DNA of 64,000 nucleotides from Thermotomaculum hydrothermale (GTDB lineage Bacteria; Acidobacteriota; Holophagae; Thermotomaculales; Thermotomaculaceae), in the NCBI RefSeq assembly GCF_016592575.1, contig NZ_AP017470.1, forward strand, positions 1,196,001 to 1,260,000, in the 5' to 3' direction. This document shows, in pieces, positions 53,899-63,922 of this stretch; the first letter of the stretch is position 1, and every line of letters begins with the position of its first letter. The notes beneath the pieces are model-generated. The model did no database searches. It saw only the letters and a list, made by a program, of their open reading frames with translations, and was not told the origin of the DNA. Made by a program: the position numbers and the translations under genes.

Positions 53899-54810
53899 AT
53901 GAAGATTTTTGTTGCTGACCCTATTGCAGAAAAAACAATTGAAGCCTTAAAAAATGAAGGGCATGAGGTTGTGGTTGAAACAGAACTTACAAGCGAAGAA
54001 GTTGGAGAAAGGTTACAGGGCTTTGATGTTGTTATTATCAGGTCAAAAACCAAATTAAGAAGAGATATCCTTGAAAAAACAAGCGGATTAAAAGTGATAA
54101 TAAGGGCAGGCGTTGGACTTGACAATGTTGACAGAGTTGCAGCAAAAGAGATGGGAATAGCCGTCAGGAACACCCCTGCTGCAAGCGCAAGAGCTGTTGC
54201 TGAGCTTGTAATGGCTCATATGTTTTCCCTTGCAAGAAAGATTGCTTATGCAGACAGAACAATGAGAGAGGGAAAATGGGAAAAGAAGAAACTGAAAGGC
54301 TTTGAATTAGGTGGCAAAACATTAGGAATTATAGGTGTCGGAAACATCGGGCTCACCGTTGCGAAAATGGCAAGGGGAATTGGAATGGATGTTTTAGGCT
54401 TTGATGTTGTTGACGCAAACAAACCAAAATTAGAAGAGTTAGGCGGAAAATTCCTTACCGATATGGACGAGTTAATTAAAAATTCCGACTTTATAACCCT
54501 TCATGTGCCTTTAAATGAGCATACAAAGGGATTTATCAACAAAGACAGAATTTACTCAATGAAAAAGGGAGCCTGCCTTATAAACACAGCAAGAGGCGGA
54601 TTGATTGACGAAGAAGCGCTATACGAAAGGCTGAAGAACGGAGAATTAGGTGGAGCGGCTTTTGATGTTTTTGCAGAAGAGCCTCCCAAGGATTTAAAAC
54701 TCCTTGAACTTGACAACTTTGAAGCATCCCCACACATAGGGGCACAGACTAAAGAGGCTCAGGACAGAATTGGGGACGAAATCCTTAAAATTTTGAAAGA
54801 GTATATGTAA
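53899..54810 (+). CDS. D-3-phosphoglycerate dehydrogenase-like 2-hydroxyacid dehydrogenase
   Basis: NAD-dependent dehydrogenase of 303 residues, probably the first step of serine synthesis. NAD-binding GVGNIG (about 144-149), catalytic Arg in NTARGGLIDEEAL, Glu in FAEEPP and His in ASPHIGAQTKEAQ. The C-terminal ACT/ASB regulatory domains of longer SerA proteins are missing, so feedback by serine is unlikely. Followed by a strong terminator. Confidence 0.92.
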   Translation: MKIFVADPIAEKTIEALKNEGHEVVVETELTSEEVGERLQGFDVVIIRSKTKLRRDILEKTSGLKVIIRAGVGLDNVDRVAAKEMGIAVRNTPAASARAVAELVMAHMFSLARKIAYADRTMREGKWEKKKLKGFELGGKTLGIIGVGNIGLTVAKMARGIGMDVLGFDVVDANKPKLEELGGKFLTDMDELIKNSDFITLHVPLNEHTKGFINKDRIYSMKKGACLINTARGGLIDEEALYERLKNGELGGAAFDVFAEEPPKDLKLLELDNFEASPHIGAQTKEAQDRIGDEILKILKEYM

Positions 54811-54817
54811 TTTTTCT

Positions 54818-54843
54818 CCCCCCGAATTTCGGGGGGATTTTTA
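54818..54843 (+). terminator. Terminator of the PGDH-like gene
   Basis: CCCCCCGA/TCGGGGGG 8-bp stem with a 3-base loop, then an A and five T residues. Confidence 0.92.
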
Positions 54844-54848
54844 GTATT

Positions 54849-55928
54849 ATGCCTGAAATTTCAATAATCCTGCCTGTTAAAAACCAGCAAGACTATATTG
54901 AAAAAGCAATAGATTCAGTCTATTCCCAGACACACAACGACTTTGAACTAATAGTCATTGACGACGGCTCAACTGATGAAACCTCTTACATTCTTGAAAA
55001 ACTAAAGAAAAAGTACGGATTTAAACTTTTAACCCATAAAAAAAATTTAGGGATTGTTAAAGCCTTAAACAATGGATTAGATAAGGCAAGTGGGAATTAC
55101 ATTGCAAGAATGGACGGGGACGACATTATGCTCCCTGAAAGGCTTGAAAAGCAGATTGAATTCTTAAACAAAAACCCTGAATTAGACTTAATTGGGACAC
55201 AGGTTGAGATTTTCAAAGAGTATGAAAAACCACCTGTTTACTGCGGATGCAGGATAAAATCTCTTGACATTGACTTTTCAACAGCATTGAAAAACATTCA
55301 AAAAGAAAAGGAGTTAACCGAAGGTGTTAAAATTTATCAAAAGTGGAACAACTCCTTAATTGCCCATGAACAAATGCTTGAAAACCTATACATAGACTGT
55401 CCAATTGTCCACCCAACATTTTTCGCAAAAAAAGAATTTTTTGAAAAATTAGGCGGCTATGCTGAAACAGAGTTTGCCGAAGACTATGACCTTGTTTTCA
55501 GGGCAGTATATTCAGGATTTAAGTTAGGAAAGGTTCCTGAAATACTCTTAAAGTGGAGAGACCACGAAAACAGAGAAACAAGGACAAACAAGAATTTGAA
55601 AAAAGACAAACTATTCTTTCAAAAGGCATACTTTTTCAAAAACTTTGACAAAAGAAGCAAAAACGGAGTTTATGTTATAGGTGTTGGAAAGTTCGGAAAA
55701 AAACTAATAGGTGCATTAAAACACTATGAAATTGAACTAAAGGGAGTGCTTGATTTTTCAGGCAAAAGAATTAGAGGCACAGTGAGAGGGATTCCCCTCA
55801 TTACCCCAGAACAGATTGATTCAAATTCATACCTTATATTAGCCTATTCCTTACACCAGAACCCAAACGAAGAGTTAAAACAATTCTTCAACACCCACAA
55901 AAAAAGAATCATTCCCTTTGTTTTATAA
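54849..55928 (+). CDS. Family 2 glycosyltransferase with an extra C-terminal nucleotide-binding-like domain
   Basis: 359 residues. The GT-A domain (about 1-240) has VIDDGSTDE and the metal-binding ARMDGDD, then FAEDYDL for the acceptor side, so it transfers a sugar from an NDP donor, likely in surface polysaccharide. The last about 100 residues (VYVIGVGKFGKKLIGALKHYEIELKGVLD) look like a Rossmann-type module as found in the C-terminus of some sugar-modifying enzymes. The acceptor is unknown. It begins 6 bases after the terminator and stands alone. Confidence 0.87.
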   Translation: MPEISIILPVKNQQDYIEKAIDSVYSQTHNDFELIVIDDGSTDETSYILEKLKKKYGFKLLTHKKNLGIVKALNNGLDKASGNYIARMDGDDIMLPERLEKQIEFLNKNPELDLIGTQVEIFKEYEKPPVYCGCRIKSLDIDFSTALKNIQKEKELTEGVKIYQKWNNSLIAHEQMLENLYIDCPIVHPTFFAKKEFFEKLGGYAETEFAEDYDLVFRAVYSGFKLGKVPEILLKWRDHENRETRTNKNLKKDKLFFQKAYFFKNFDKRSKNGVYVIGVGKFGKKLIGALKHYEIELKGVLDFSGKRIRGTVRGIPLITPEQIDSNSYLILAYSLHQNPNEELKQFFNTHKKRIIPFVL

Positions 55929-56007
55929 AAAAGCCTGTCATCTAATTCCTGATTTTATTCCTTTAATAAAAACGGAATTTACTGTAAAATCCTTAATGAT
56001 TGTTTAA

Positions 56008-57303
<1,296 letters not shown>

Positions 57304-57305
57304 GT

Positions 57306-57934
57306 ATGAAATTTAAAAATTTAAGGGAACTTAATCACCCTTTGGTAGTTCACAAATTAAGCCTTTTAAGAAGCAAAGACACGGGAAGAAAAGAGTTTAA
57401 AGAGTTGATTGACGAAATTGCAATGTTGATGACCTATGAAATCACAAGGGATTTACCCCTAAAAGAGGTTGAAATAGAAACACCACTTGAAAAGACAAAG
57501 TGCAAACAAATTTTAGATTTTCAGGTTGTGCTTGTACCTATTTTAAGGGCAGGAATGGGAATGGTTGACGGCATTTTAAGGATAATCCCCTTTGCAAAAA
57601 TAGGGCATATAGGGCTTTACAGAGACCATAAAACATTACAGCCTGTAAGTTACTACTTTAACCCTTGCAAAAAAACCATCTATTTATCCTTATAGACCCA
57701 ATGCTTGCGACAGGGGGAAGTGCAAGCTTTGCAGCTGATGTTTTAAAGAAGAATGGCGTAAAGAATATAAAATTTATGAACCTGATATCTGCTCCCGAAG
57801 GAGTTTCAAAATTCAATGAAAAGCATTCAGATATTGAAATATACACCTGTGCACTTGATAGAGAGTTAAACGACAAGGGTTATATACTCCCTGGATTGGG
57901 AGACGCAGGAGACAGGCTATACGGAACAGTTTAA
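57306..57934 (+). pseudogene. upp: Uracil phosphoribosyltransferase, frameshifted at an A7 run
   Basis: Pyrimidine salvage enzyme (uracil + PRPP to UMP). The first frame (57306-57695) has [12 protein letters not shown] and [10 protein letters not shown]; the rest, with the PRPP loop [11 protein letters not shown] and the C-terminal [12 protein letters not shown], is in another frame (from about 57665 to 57934). The frames meet at seven A residues (57668-57674); eight would join them into a normal protein of about 209 residues. ATG 57306 follows AAGGAG. It may be inactivated, read through by slippage, or reflect a sequencing error. Confidence 0.9.
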
Positions 57935-57951
57935 AATAAAAGGAGTTGGTT

Positions 57952-59271
57952 ATGACAGAAAACGCATTACAGGAAGAAGTTGGTTTTTTTCACCCTTCCA
58001 CAAGGTTTTACAGATTCACAGTTCTCTTTTTTGTAAGCCTTTTGACTTACGGCTCTTACTTTGCCTATGACTCAATAGGTGCAATAGCCCCCACCCTGAT
58101 TAAGGAGTTAGGGGTTTCAAGAAGCGTCATAGGCACAATGTACACTGTCTATTCAATCGCTGCTATTGTTTCAGTTTTCTTGGGCGGAATGCTTATTGAC
58201 CTTATCGGCACAAGGCTTGCAACAATAATATTTGCAACTCTTGTTACAATAGGTGCTGCTATTGTTGCCTTTGCCCCAAATGTTACCGTGCTTATGATTG
58301 GAAGGTTTATCTTTGGTGCTGGAAGCGAATCATTGGTTGTGGCTCAAAGTGCAATCTTGGCAAGGTGGTTTAAAGGAAAAGAGCTTGCCCTATCATTCGG
58401 GATAGCCCTTACAATAAGCAGACTTGGAACATTGTTCTCATTTAACACAGAGGCATTAATTGCAAAACACTTTGGAAATTACAAAGCAGCATTGTGGGCA
58501 GCGGTAATTTTCTGCGCCTTCTCTTTAGGTGCGGCATTTGTTTACGCAATAATGGACAAACACGGGGAGAATATTTTAAACCTTCCAAAACCTCTGGCTG
58601 ATGAAAAAGTAAAACTTTCTGATGTAAAAGTTTTCTCTAAATCATTCTGGTATGTAACAATTCTATGCGTTACATTCTATTCCGCAATCTTCCCATTTAC
58701 CGCACTTTCAACAGACTTTTTCCACGACAAATATCACCTGCCGTTAACAGTGCCAAGTGGTGGTGGCTTCTTCTATCAGGCTTTTTACAACATAATCCAC
58801 ATGTTTGACACAGCAGGCGGAACAACAACAATTATCATTGCAGCTTCAATGTTTCTTGCACCCTTTGCAGGAAGTTTAGTGGACAAAATAGGAAAGCGTG
58901 CAACCTTAATGACCTTTGGTTCTGTTTTAATGGTTGTGGCATACCTTATTATGGGATTTACCTATGTACCGCCTAAATATCCAATGATGATTTTGGGAGC
59001 AGCATTTGTTTTAGTGCCTGCTGCAATGTGGCCTTCAATACCTCTAATTGTGGAAGAGAGATTTCAGGGCTCTGCATACGGTTTAATGACAATGGTGCAA
59101 AACTTAGGGCTTGCTTTATTCCCATTTTTAAACGGAAAACTAAGAGATGTGACCCACTCATACACCGCATCAATGATTATGTTTGCATCATTGGGATTTG
59201 TTGGGCTAATCTTTGCTTATCTCCTTAAAAAAGCCGATGCAGAAGCAGGCGGAGTTTTAGAAAAGCCTTAA
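57952..59271 (+). CDS. Major facilitator superfamily transporter
   Basis: 439 residues with twelve membrane helices. The loop 2-3 motif is GGMLIDLIGTRLAT (MFS motif A variant), and a related motif GSLVDKIGKRAT appears in the second half. The overall layout resembles MFSD1-like permeases, but substrate cannot be told. ATG 57952 follows AAAGGAG and is preferred to TTG 57946. It directly follows upp, so a nucleobase or nucleoside substrate is conceivable. Strong terminator after it. Confidence 0.88.
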   Translation: MTENALQEEVGFFHPSTRFYRFTVLFFVSLLTYGSYFAYDSIGAIAPTLIKELGVSRSVIGTMYTVYSIAAIVSVFLGGMLIDLIGTRLATIIFATLVTIGAAIVAFAPNVTVLMIGRFIFGAGSESLVVAQSAILARWFKGKELALSFGIALTISRLGTLFSFNTEALIAKHFGNYKAALWAAVIFCAFSLGAAFVYAIMDKHGENILNLPKPLADEKVKLSDVKVFSKSFWYVTILCVTFYSAIFPFTALSTDFFHDKYHLPLTVPSGGGFFYQAFYNIIHMFDTAGGTTTIIIAASMFLAPFAGSLVDKIGKRATLMTFGSVLMVVAYLIMGFTYVPPKYPMMILGAAFVLVPAAMWPSIPLIVEERFQGSAYGLMTMVQNLGLALFPFLNGKLRDVTHSYTASMIMFASLGFVGLIFAYLLKKADAEAGGVLEKP

Positions 59272-59292
59272 TTTTTAAATTTAAAATAAAAG

Positions 59293-59324
59293 AAAAAAGG
59301 GGGAATTTTCCCCCCCTTTTTTTT
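59293..59324 (+). terminator. Terminator of the MFS transporter gene
   Basis: AAAGGGGG/CCCCCTTT stem with a short loop and eight T residues. Confidence 0.9.
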
Positions 59325-59342
59325 ATACCAACTTTAAACAGA

Positions 59343-59434
59343 TTCTGAATTTTAGATGATGGATGTTGAATTATGGATTGAGGAAAAACTTTAATTTAAA
59401 AAATCCCTTCCTCAATCCAGCATTCATAATCCAT
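59343..59434. repeat. Hairpin-forming AT-rich repeat (site 2)
   Basis: The perfect 9-bp inverted pair GGATTGAGG/CCTCAATCC forms the core of a longer imperfect hairpin whose arms both carry ATGGAT..TGAAT. The right half (59397-59434) recurs almost exactly at 61082-61119, on the other side of the IS element. Confidence 0.7.
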
Positions 59435-59559
59435 TTATAAACAAAGTCAAGTGGGGAAATAATTTTTTGTTTCACCTCCTTTCTTGAATTCAGGTTAAAG
59501 GTTATATATCTATCGGTTCACCTTTGCTTTTTAGCATTATCAGGGATTCTTCATTCATT

Positions 59560-59690
59560 TATCCGAGGTCATTGCCTCACTTTGCTTTCCATAAGCCGGT
59601 TCCTAAACAAAATTTAGTGCTTATATGCACATGAATTCTGACAGGGTGTCCCGGCTTAAATGGAATCGCCTGATTGAAAGGCGAACCGCT
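59560..59690 (-). ncRNA. Structured RNA in the IS110 non-coding end (bridge RNA candidate)
   Basis: On the transposase strand, downstream of its stop, several stems line up: TCGCCT/AGGCGA with a 7-base loop (59666-59684), then a 7-bp AAGCCGG/CCGGCTT stem (59593-59599 with 59651-59657) that encloses GACA/TGTC (59640-59650) and GTGC/GCAC (59617-59630), and GAGG/CCTC (59566-59578). IS110-family elements code for a bridge RNA that pairs with target and donor; in the IS1111 group it lies after the transposase gene. The assignment here is inferred from structure and place. Confidence 0.5.
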
Positions 59691-59697
59691 CCCTGCT

Positions 59698-60816
59698 TTA
59701 AGTTGTTATCAATGGTTTCTCACATTTGTTTTCTCCCGTTACAAGCATTGGGTTATACGGCCTTTTGTGTATAAGTACCCCGTAGCATATTGCCGCTATT
59801 TTTCTTGATAGTGCCACTCTTGCTTTTTTCCAGCCTTTTCTTCTTTTTATGTTTTCATACCATTTTTTTAGCGGTATGGAGTTACAACTTTTTGATCTTA
59901 AAACAGCTATTGCCACCTGTGAGAGGTATCCCCTGAGCATTCCGTTTCCCTGTTTGGTTATTCCCTGATTGCCTATTGTTTTGCCTCCGCTTTCTCTTAT
60001 TTTAGGGCATTGACCGAAGTAGGATATGAGTTTGCGTACATTTTTAAATCTTTCTATGTTTTTTCCTACCCTTGAGATAAATGCGGCAGAAGTTATTTTC
60101 CCCATTCCGGGGACGGTTAATAGCAGATTGTACATTTCTTTAAAGTCGGCATCTTTGTTTATTTGAGAGTGTATTAATTGTTCCGTTTGTTCTATTTGCT
60201 TTTCAAGTAGTTTGAATTGTTCAAACATGTGGGATATTTCAAAGTGGAGTATAGGTTGTGTTTCAGATGATATGCTTTTTAGAACAGATTCAATCTTTTT
60301 AGCTTTATTGAGTGTTCTTAAAGGTATTTTTATTTCTTTTTCCCTTAATCTTTGCCTTATTCTGTTTATTAGCCTTGTTCTGCTTTTTACAAGGTCAGCA
60401 CGGTGGGATATGAGTTTGCGTAAACTATGTTCTTTTTCCGACGGGATATATACAGGTTCTGGAAGGATTTCTTTCCATAAGCTTATTGCAAGCCGTTTTG
60501 CATCTTCTTTATCTGTTTTTTTCATTGACTTTGAGATGTAGGCGTTTTTTAAGGTGTTTACCACATATACAGATATTCCTATGGCTTTGAGTATGTTGCA
60601 GTATTGAAAGGTTAATGAACTGATTTCAATTGCCGAATAGATTTCGTTTTCTTCAATTAGGCTTTCAAAAAAGGTAATAAATGTTTGCTCTTCAGTGTCA
60701 ATTTCTTTGCTTTTAACCTTTGTTCCCTGCTCGTTTATAATGTAGATGTAACTTTTTTTAGTGTGCAGGTCAATTCCGCAGTATAATTTCGGTTTTTTTG
60801 AGGTACAATGTTTCAT
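59698..60816 (-). CDS. IS110 family transposase (DEDD recombinase)
   Basis: 372 residues. N-terminal RuvC-like DEDD domain with D16 (CGIDLH), E64 (AIEIS), D102 and D105 (TDKEDAKRLA); a helical middle; then the Tnp_2 domain with TVPGMGKITSAAFISRVG (about 234-250) and the catalytic serine in PKIRESGGK (S276). GGAGG site before the ATG. Full length with all catalytic residues, so it is probably active. Confidence 0.95.
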   Translation of the reverse strand: MKHCTSKKPKLYCGIDLHTKKSYIYIINEQGTKVKSKEIDTEEQTFITFFESLIEENEIYSAIEISSLTFQYCNILKAIGISVYVVNTLKNAYISKSMKKTDKEDAKRLAISLWKEILPEPVYIPSEKEHSLRKLISHRADLVKSRTRLINRIRQRLREKEIKIPLRTLNKAKKIESVLKSISSETQPILHFEISHMFEQFKLLEKQIEQTEQLIHSQINKDADFKEMYNLLLTVPGMGKITSAAFISRVGKNIERFKNVRKLISYFGQCPKIRESGGKTIGNQGITKQGNGMLRGYLSQVAIAVLRSKSCNSIPLKKWYENIKRRKGWKKARVALSRKIAAICYGVLIHKRPYNPMLVTGENKCEKPLITT

Positions 60817-60947
60817 GTCAAGCCTCCTTTCTGTAAGGGTTTCTTAGGGCCTATTTTATCAAAAGTGAGGCACAGACCTCGTGAAAGAAATAGTGAGGCA
60901 TAGACCTCGAAGAATAGGCCCCGGGGGCTTGACTTTGTTTATAGCAA

Positions 60948-61134
60948 CAAAATCCATAATCTAAAATCCAAAATCCATAATCTAAAATCCATAATTCATA
61001 ATTCATAATTTAGAATTTTTTTTTAGAAGATGTTAAATGATGAATTCTTAATTCTTGATTAAGGTAAAAATCCTTTTAATTAAAAAAATCCCTTCCTCAA
61101 TCCAGCATTCAGAATCCATAATTCATAATTCATA
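60948..61134. repeat. AT-rich short-unit repeats and copy of the hairpin repeat (site 3)
   Basis: Iterations of AATCCATAATCTAA, AATCCA and AATTCATA units, then a right-half copy (61082-61119) of the repeat at 59397-59434. No unique spacers are present, so it is not a CRISPR. It fills the gap between the IS element and the 3' end of the 5S gene. Confidence 0.75.
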
Positions 61135-61144
61135 AAATAAAAAA

Positions 61145-61262
61145 GCCTGGCAGCGACCTACTTTCCCACGACTAAACGCCGCAGTATCATCGGCCCTGAG
61201 GGGCTTAACTACCGTGTTCGGAATGGGTACGGGTGTGGCCCCCTCGGTATGGCTACCAGGCA
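61145..61262 (-). rRNA. rrf: 5S ribosomal RNA
   Basis: 118 bases on the minus strand with the expected blocks (CCATACCGAGGGGG, CCGAACACGG, GTGGGAAAGTAGGTCGCTGCCAGGC). Helix I (GCCTGG/CCAGGC) closes the molecule and is followed at once by TTTTTTATTTT in the sense direction, so the helix may also serve as the rRNA operon terminator. The gap to the 23S gene is about 33 bases. Confidence 0.96.
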
Positions 61263-61544
61263 ATATCTTAAATCAAGAGAATGCAAAACAGGATTTATGG
61301 TCAAGCCAGTGGGATGATTAGTACCGGTCAGCTAAAGGTGTCGCCACCCTGTAGTCTCCAAGGTTCCTCATTGGGATACCTTATCTTGGGGCCGGCTTCC
61401 CGCTTAGATGCCTTCAGCGGTTATCCTGTGGTAGATAGCTACCCGGCATTGCCCCTGGCGGAACAACCGGTACACTAGCGCTACCCCCGACCCGGTCCTC
61501 TCGTACTAGGGTCAGGCCCCCTCAAGTATCCTACGCCCACAGCA

Positions 61545-61686
<142 letters not shown>

Positions 61687-61892
61687 GACTCTTGGGGGAG
61701 ATCAGCCTGTTATCCCCGGGGTACCTTTTATCCGTTGAGCGACGGCCCTTCCACTCGGAACCGCCGGATCACTAAGGCCGACTTTCGTCCCTGCTCGACC
61801 CGTCGGTCTCGCAGTCAGGCTGGCTTTTGCCTTTGCACTCTGCGGCTGGTTTCCAATCAGCCTGAGCCAACCTTCGCACGCCTCCGTTACGC

Positions 61893-61924
<32 letters not shown>

Positions 61925-62183
61925 ACCTGTCACTGTCCGGGGGGAGGATTCACTCCCCTCCGTTAGGTATCCAATACATCAAGGGTGGTATCTCAAGGGC
62001 GGCTCCACCGAGACTGGCGTCCCGGCTTCACAGCCTCCCACCTATCCTGCACATGATGTACCAGATACCAATACCAGGCTGTAGTAAAGGTCCACGGGGT
62101 CTTTCCGTCTTGCTGCGGGTAAGCGGCATCTTCACCGCTACTACAGTTTCACTGAGTCTCTGGCCGAGACAGTGCCCAGATCG

Positions 62184-62273
<90 letters not shown>

Positions 62274-62319
62274 AGTTTCGGAGCTTCTCCCGACAAAGTC
62301 GAGATAACCCCTCCACGTA

Positions 62320-62354
<35 letters not shown>

Positions 62355-62464
62355 GTCCTCTTACGAGTTCGCAGAGTGCTGTGTTTTTGCTAAACAGTCG
62401 CCTGGGCCTCTTCACTGCAACTCCTTTCGGCTCCACCTGCGTGAGGTTTCACCTACTTAGAGCA

Positions 62465-62497
<33 letters not shown>

Positions 62498-63081
62498 GAG
62501 TTCCTTAGCCAGAGTTTTCTCAAGCGCCTTAGGATTCTCTCCTCGCCTACCTGTGTCGGTTTGCGGTACGGTCACCTAATGCCTTACCTTAGAGGTTTTT
62601 CTCGGCAGCGGGGGATTTGCCACTTCGTCTATAAGCGACTCGTCATCACGCCTCAGGTCTATCCCGACGGATTTGCCTGCCGGGACACCCTACACGCTTG
62701 ACCCCACTAATCCATCAGTGGGTAGGCATACCCTTCTGCGTCACCCCTTCGAAACATTAGGTGGTTCCGGAATTTTAACCGGATTCCCATCAGCTACGCC
62801 TTTCGGCCTCGCCTTAGGGGCCGACTAACCCTGCCCTGATTAACATTGGACAGGAAGCCTTAGGCTTACGGCGCCCGGGTTTTTCACCCGAGTTTTCGCT
62901 ACTCGTGCCGGCAGAGTCACTACCCATACCTCCACCGTGTCTCACAACACGACTTCACAGGCCTAGGGTACGCTCCCCTACCTACCAACTTGCGTCGGTA
63001 CCGTGGCTTCGGTGGTGTACTTGAGCCCCGTCCATTTTAGGCGCAGTGGCACTTGACCAGTGAGCTGTTACGCTTTCTTTA

Positions 63082-63112
<31 letters not shown>

Positions 63113-63614
63113 TTGTCTTAGCACCACTACATCCTTTCCCACTTAGTACACTCTTCGGGACCTTAGCCAACGGTCTGGGTTCTTGCCCTCTCGACTACGA
63201 ACCTTATCGCACGCAGTCTGACTCCCACATTGCAACCTTACGGCATTCGGAGTTTGGTTGGATTCGGTAGGCTGGTATGCCCCCTAGTCCATCCAGTATC
63301 TCTACCTCCGTAAGGCATCATGTGAGGCTAGCCCTAAAGCTATTTCGGGGAGAACGAGCTATAACCAGGTTTGATTGGCCTTTCACCCCTATCCTCACCT
63401 CATCCAAGCGGTTTTCAACCCACATTGGTTCGGGCCTCCATCCCGTGTCACCGGAACTTCACCCTGGACAAGGATAGATCACCTGGTTTCGCGTCTACTG
63501 ATACCAACTTTACGCCCTTTTAAGACTCGGTTTCCCTTCGACTCCGGACCTTAAGCCCTTAGCCTCGCTGGTACCAGTAACTAGCCGGCTCATTATGCAA
63601 AAGGCACGCCGTCA

Positions 63615-63922
63615 CCCAGCACCTATTTTAATTTTACCTGTTGAGACTGTTGTTTACTCTTTGGTATAGTTGTCTTCTGCTTCTTCCATCTTGTTTGAGC
63701 TTTTGCTCTCTTGTCTTTGCGTCCTTTTCACTTTTGTATGCTTCGTAGTATATTAGTTCCCATTGATGTCTTTTTGTTGATGTGTTGTCGTTACTGTTGT
63801 GCTCTGATATCCTTCTTTTTAGGTCTTTGGTGTAGCCTATGTATCTTTTGCCTTCTTCGTTTTGGATTAGGTATACATAGTACATTAGCGTCTCCTTAGA
63901 TAAGATTAAAATAGGTGCTGGG
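63615..63922 (-). other. Intervening sequence in 23S rRNA helix 25
   Basis: About 300 AT-rich bases inserted at the tip of helix 25, between sense CGGAGCC and GGGTGACGGCGTGCC. Its ends form a 22-bp inverted repeat with one mismatch (63615-63636 and 63901-63922, CCCAGCACCTATTTTAAT arm), an ideal RNase III substrate. Such insertions are normally cut out without re-ligation, giving a fragmented 23S rRNA. It is too short and lacks the core of a group I or II intron. Confidence 0.88.
63634..63885 (-). CDS. GIY-YIG nuclease encoded inside the 23S intervening sequence
   Basis: 83-residue single-domain GIY-YIG protein: YYVYLI (2-7) and RYIGYT (14-19) form the two name motifs, with R24/R25 and E60 in TREQKLK matching the catalytic Arg and Glu of the UvrC-like/YhbQ-like small family. 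ATG 63885 has a perfect AAGGAG site 7 bases upstream, so it is translated in its own right; the frame also stays open back into rRNA but that part is not coding. The stop codon lies in the inverted-repeat arm. Small GIY-YIG proteins can be DNA nucleases or homing-type mobility factors. Confidence 0.88.
   Translation of the reverse strand: MYYVYLIQNEEGKRYIGYTKDLKRRISEHNSNDNTSTKRHQWELIYYEAYKSEKDAKTREQKLKQDGRSRRQLYQRVNNSLNR

Larger units (their letters stand above)
59436..60943 (-). mobile_element. IS110-family insertion sequence (IS1111-like layout)
   Basis: About 1.5 kb bounded by a perfect 16-bp inverted repeat (TATAAACAAAGTCAAG at 59436-59451 and its complement at 60928-60943). Inside, a 20-base subterminal inverted repeat (59564-59583 against 60862-60881, two mismatches) is present, with a further copy at 60892-60910. 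One transposase gene is on the minus strand, and about 245 bases of structured non-coding DNA lie after it. Exact ends are uncertain: the outer palindrome could be the element end or the target site. Confidence 0.75.

Noticed and set aside
60948..61134. Repetitive block that superficially resembles a CRISPR array
   Set aside because: Units are 6-14 bases, degenerate and contiguous, with no constant spacer length or unique spacers, and no cas genes nearby.
63615..63922. Group I intron with a homing endonuclease in 23S rRNA
   Set aside because: Only about 300 bases, nearly all ORF and terminal stem; no room for P3-P8 core or splice-site pairing. The terminal inverted repeat fits an RNase III-excised intervening sequence.
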